Source: Frankiaceae bacterium (GTDB lineage Bacteria > Actinomycetota > Actinomycetes > JAVEEJ01). Taken from it: a stretch of 7,728 nucleotides of DNA. The position numbers were made by a program, and so were the translations under genes. Each line of letters opens with the position of its first letter. Position 1 is the stretch's first letter. Shown here in pieces: positions 4,945 to 7,728 of this stretch. The DNA is taken from contig JAVEEJ010000284.1 of the NCBI GenBank assembly GCA_030840515.1, forward strand, positions 1 through 7,728, in the 5' to 3' direction. The notes below the pieces were generated by a model that was given only the letters and a program-made list of their open reading frames with translations, made no database searches and was not told where the DNA came from.

Positions 4945-6669
4945 TCAGGTCGGGGGAAGCAGGCCCTTGCGTCCCGCCGCGGCGACGGCCTCGAGCTTGG
5001 AGTGGGAGCTGAGCTTGCCGAGCGTGCGTTGCACGTGGTTGCGCACGGTGTTGAGACTTAACGTCAGCCGGTCGGCGATGGACTGGTTGGACAAGCCCTC
5101 GGCCATCAGTCGGAGCACCTCGAGCTCGCGCGGGGTGAGTTCTACGACGGCAGCCCGGGGAGCGGTCTCGCGCAGCTTGAAGAGCGCGAACAGCTTGCAG
5201 GCCGGCACCAGCGACTGCCCGGCCCCGAGCGTGAGGACCGCCGGCCGCAGGTCGTCGAAGGCGCGGTCGTACTGGACGATCCCGGCGCCACCCGCCTCCA
5301 GGACTCCCAGCAGGCAGAGGTCGTCCGCCACGTCCACCAGCAACACGACGGACGAGGCCGGCGAAGCGCCGTGCAGCGACTGGACGAGCTGGAAACCCTC
5401 CTCCTGCGGTCGTCCCCGCGGGGCCGCGGCGATGATGACGTCAACGGTGCGACCGCGAGCCGCCGCGAGTGCCCCAGCGCCGTCCGCTGCCACGCCGATG
5501 ACCGACACGTCGTCCAGGGAAGCGAGCATGCGGACCACGGAGTCGGCCACCATGCGTGCCGGCACGACGACCAGCACTGTGCACGGGGCGACCTCGGGTC
5601 TGAGCTCGGCATGGGCCTCCCGGATCGCGAGCAGCTGATCCAGAGCGCCCAGGAAGAGGTCGAGCAGGTGCGGGTCGAAGTGCCTGCCCCGCTCGGCCTC
5701 CATGACGGTCACCGCGTCGTCGATGCTCATGGCCTGGCGGTAGACACGGTCGCTGGTCAATGCGTCGAAGACGTCGGCGATCGCAGCGATCCGGCCTTCG
5801 ACGGGGATCGACTCCCCCGCCAAGCCTGTCGGGTAGCCGCTTCCGTCCCACCGCTCGTGGTGCGTGACCGCGATGCGGCTCGCGAGCGCGAGGACGGTGG
5901 ACTGGCCGCCCGCGAGGATCGCGGCCCCCATCTGGGGATGACGCTCCATCACCACTCGCTCCTGCGCATCCAGCGGGCCTGGCTTGAGCAGGATCCAGTC
6001 TGGGACGCCGATCTTGCCCACGTCGTGCAGCATCATCGCGACCCGGAGCTGCTCAGGAGTGGGAGCCTCGATCCCGGCGAGAACCGCCAGCCGGCTGGCG
6101 TAGCGGCTCATCCGCTGGATGTGGCTCCCGGTCTCCTCGCTGCGGAGCGTGAGGGCGATGACCAGACGGTCGGCAGCTTCGCTGATGGCCGCACCGGTCG
6201 TGCTCTCGGTGTCCTCCAGTTGTGCTATCGCTCGGTGCAGCGCGGCGGTTCGGGAGACGACCTTCTCCTCCAGCTCCTTGAGATAGCCGCGCCGGGCACG
6301 CTCCAGGTCACGCAGCCGCAAGGCAGCCGCCACGCTGATCGCGAGCTCGTTGGGCCGGAAGGGCTTGACCAGGTAGCCGCACGCGCCCATCGAGAGGGCC
6401 TCCGCCGCGATCGCTGGATCATCCTCTCCCGTGATCATGACGACGGCGGTGTCAGGCAGCTGAGCTGCGATCTGCCTGACGAGCACGAGACCGGACTCCC
6501 CCGGCATTCCGATGTCACACAGCACGAGGTCGAAGGCGTTCAGGGCCAGCTGCTGCCGCCCGAACTCGACGTCGGCGGCCTCCTCGACGGTGTGTCCGTG
6601 CTTCTTCAGCACCCTGGAGACGGTCCGGCGGATGCCGTCCTCGTCATCCACTACGAGTATCCGTGCCAC
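4945..6669 (-). CDS. Response regulator: REC - HD-GYP - degenerate receiver - LuxR-type HTH
   Basis: A 574-aa soluble regulator joining four modules. The N-terminal receiver (1-118) is complete: D8, D9, phospho-acceptor D52 in CDIGMPG, T80 and K102 in VKPF. A probable coiled-coil linker (119-160) leads to an HD-GYP domain (about 165-355) with EETGSH (E179, H183), LHDVGKIG (H215, D216, K219), H244, HHERWDGSGYP (270-280) and ADVFDALTSD (D299). These are the metal-site and signature residues of an active c-di-GMP phosphodiesterase, as in RpfG. Residues 364-500 look like a NarL-type receiver that has lost its phosphorylation residues. A LuxR/GerE HTH follows (511-570; LTPRELEVLRLMAEGLSNQS and NTVRNHVQ). 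The GTG at 6669 was preferred over the TTG at 6681 because it gives the usual MARILVVDDE start and has GGGG six bases upstream. It follows the hybrid kinase by 48 bp, so that kinase is the likely partner. Its target genes are unknown; the neighbouring GGDEF-EAL gene is a natural candidate. Confidence 0.93.
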   Translation of the reverse strand: MARILVVDDEDGIRRTVSRVLKKHGHTVEEAADVEFGRQQLALNAFDLVLCDIGMPGESGLVLVRQIAAQLPDTAVVMITGEDDPAIAAEALSMGACGYLVKPFRPNELAISVAAALRLRDLERARRGYLKELEEKVVSRTAALHRAIAQLEDTESTTGAAISEAADRLVIALTLRSEETGSHIQRMSRYASRLAVLAGIEAPTPEQLRVAMMLHDVGKIGVPDWILLKPGPLDAQERVVMERHPQMGAAILAGGQSTVLALASRIAVTHHERWDGSGYPTGLAGESIPVEGRIAAIADVFDALTSDRVYRQAMSIDDAVTVMEAERGRHFDPHLLDLFLGALDQLLAIREAHAELRPEVAPCTVLVVVPARMVADSVVRMLASLDDVSVIGVAADGAGALAAARGRTVDVIIAAAPRGRPQEEGFQLVQSLHGASPASSVVLLVDVADDLCLLGVLEAGGAGIVQYDRAFDDLRPAVLTLGAGQSLVPACKLFALFKLRETAPRAAVVELTPRELEVLRLMAEGLSNQSIADRLTLSLNTVRNHVQRTLGKLSSHSKLEAVAAAGRKGLLPPT

Positions 6670-6717
6670 GCCACACCCCAATCGCCTAGGAGTCCGGTCT
6701 CCCCTCGACCACCGGGC

Positions 6718-7728
6718 CTACGAAGCCACCACTTCCTGAACCTTCGCGAGCAGTCCGGCACCGGTGAACGGCTTCTCGATGAGTGTCGCGCCGGGATCGA
6801 GCGTGCCCTGGTCGGTGAAGATCGGGCGCGCATAGCCGGACATGTAAAGGACCCGCACGTCGGGGCGAGCGGCCCCGATCAGTGCGGCAACCTGCTTGCC
6901 GAGCATCTCCGGCATCACCACGTCGGTGAGCAGCAGGTCGATGACGCCCTGATATCGCTCGGCGATCGAGACGGCGTCTCTGCCCCCGGCCGCCACCAGA
7001 ACCGTGTGGCCGTTTCTGGCCAGGATCCGCCGCGTCACCTCCCGCATCGCGTCCTCGTCCTCGACGACAAGAACGGTGACGTGCCGCTGCGCGACCGCGC
7101 GCACTGCCCGTGCCCAGGTGGGCGCCTTGTCGGTCGCGGGGAACAGCATGGTGACCGTGGTCCCCACGCCGGGAACCGAATGGATCACCAGGTCCCCACC
7201 CGCTTGGGTGACGATGCCGTAGACAGTGGCGAGACCCAGCCCGGTCCCGCCGCGCTTCGTGGTGAAGAAGGGCTCCACCGCCCGGTCCAGGGCTTCCTGA
7301 GACATCCCCGCACCCGAGTCGCTGACGCGGAGCCGGACGTAGTTGCCGGGCTCCAGTCCGGGCCGGGCCGAGGCGTGGTCCGCGTCCACCACCTGGTCGC
7401 CCGTGTCGATCGTGAGCGTCCCGCCGTCTCCCATCGCGTCGCGGGCGTTCACGGCGAGGTTGACCAGCACCTGCTCGAGCTGGCCTGGATCGGCCATCAT
7501 CCGCCACACCCCGGTGGACGCCGCGATCTCCAAGTCGACCTGCTCGCCGAGGGTCCTGGTGAGCATCGACTCGACGTCGGCGACGACGTCCCTCAGCAGC
7601 AGAGCCTGCGGCCGCACCACCTCACGACGGGCGAAGGCCAGCAGCTGGTGCGTGAGCTCCGCTGCCCGGTCCGCGGCGCGGCGCACCTGCTCGAGGTCCT
7701 CGCGCACCGCTGCCCAGCGTTCCCCGCC
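6718..7728 (-). CDS. Hybrid sensor histidine kinase, C-terminal 336 residues (5' end beyond right edge)
   Basis: The frame is open to the right edge, so the sensor region and the phospho-accepting histidine lie outside. Residue numbers count from the first codon at the edge. The visible part starts in the second dimerisation helix (AAELTHQLLAFARREVV, 22-38). A HATPase_c domain follows: N-box QVLVNLAVNARDAM (86-99), G1 DSGAGM (137-142), F-box EPFFTTK (152-158) and G2 GGTGLGLATVYGIV (160-173). After a short linker comes a receiver (about 216-336) with E223/D224, phospho-acceptor D269 in TDVVMPEM, S297 and K319 in EKPF, all intact. The layout is that of PAS-type hybrid kinases of the CckA/FixL-like group, but the input domain cannot be seen. 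A GTG at 7707 is in frame but falls inside the kinase core and is not a credible start. The gene ends 48 bp before the REC-HD-GYP regulator and is probably cotranscribed with it. Confidence 0.92.
   Translation of the reverse strand, partial: GGERWAAVREDLEQVRRAADRAAELTHQLLAFARREVVRPQALLLRDVVADVESMLTRTLGEQVDLEIAASTGVWRMMADPGQLEQVLVNLAVNARDAMGDGGTLTIDTGDQVVDADHASARPGLEPGNYVRLRVSDSGAGMSQEALDRAVEPFFTTKRGGTGLGLATVYGIVTQAGGDLVIHSVPGVGTTVTMLFPATDKAPTWARAVRAVAQRHVTVLVVEDEDAMREVTRRILARNGHTVLVAAGGRDAVSIAERYQGVIDLLLTDVVMPEMLGKQVAALIGAARPDVRVLYMSGYARPIFTDQGTLDPGATLIEKPFTGAGLLAKVQEVVAS

Noticed and set aside
4583..5638. Long plus-strand open frame (351 codons) antisense to the GGDEF-EAL and REC-HD-GYP genes
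   Set aside because: It is Ser/Thr/Arg-rich with no recognisable motif, overlaps two strongly supported genes and crosses their intergenic gap; typical of antisense frames in GC-rich DNA.
6670..6681. TTG start at 6681 for the response regulator
   Set aside because: It adds four residues before the conserved MARILVVDDE start and has a poorer ribosome-binding site than the GTG at 6669.
6694..6715. Weak inverted repeat CCGGT...ACCGG between the kinase and regulator genes
   Set aside because: Only 5-bp arms with a 12-base gap in GC-rich DNA; not distinguishable from chance, and a terminator inside this short operon gap is unlikely.
7705..7707. GTG as the start of the histidine kinase
   Set aside because: It lies within the dimerisation helix, and the frame continues to the window edge, so the gene is truncated by the window rather than starting here.

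Overview
The window is GC-rich, with short intergenic gaps, GTG and TTG starts, an actinobacterial-style LexA-box candidate and a predicted mycothiol-dependent enzyme. Together these point to an actinobacterium (mycothiol is made only there). The genus cannot be read from the sequence; a Propionibacteriales or Micrococcales-type genome is a guess.

Left part (1-1127). The 5' end of uvrA (nucleotide excision repair) leaves through the left edge on the minus strand. Divergent from it, across a 127-bp gap holding a 10/12 match to the actinobacterial SOS box, is a small metallo-beta-lactamase-fold hydrolase. From memory, this divergent pair matches Rv1637c-uvrA of Mycobacterium tuberculosis, so it looks like conserved core synteny.

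Middle (1135-1935). A maleylpyruvate isomerase/DinB-like, probably mycothiol-dependent enzyme lies convergent to the hydrolase, 7 bp away.

Right part (2050-7728). Three minus-strand signalling genes form a cyclic-di-GMP locus. In transcription order they are: a hybrid histidine kinase (5' end beyond the window, HATPase plus C-terminal receiver); a 574-aa multi-domain response regulator, REC - HD-GYP - degenerate receiver - LuxR-type HTH; and, after a 141-bp gap with a strong hairpin and a 10-bp direct repeat, a 917-aa membrane protein with a large extracytoplasmic sensor region, HAMP-like segment, GGDEF and EAL domains. All catalytic motifs of GGDEF, EAL and HD-GYP appear intact. The locus could therefore both make and break c-di-GMP, and the regulator joins a phosphodiesterase to a DNA-binding domain in one chain. 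That regulator is the most unusual item here.

No RNA genes, CRISPR arrays, insertion sequences or prophage traces were seen. No gene-free stretch exceeds 300 bases.
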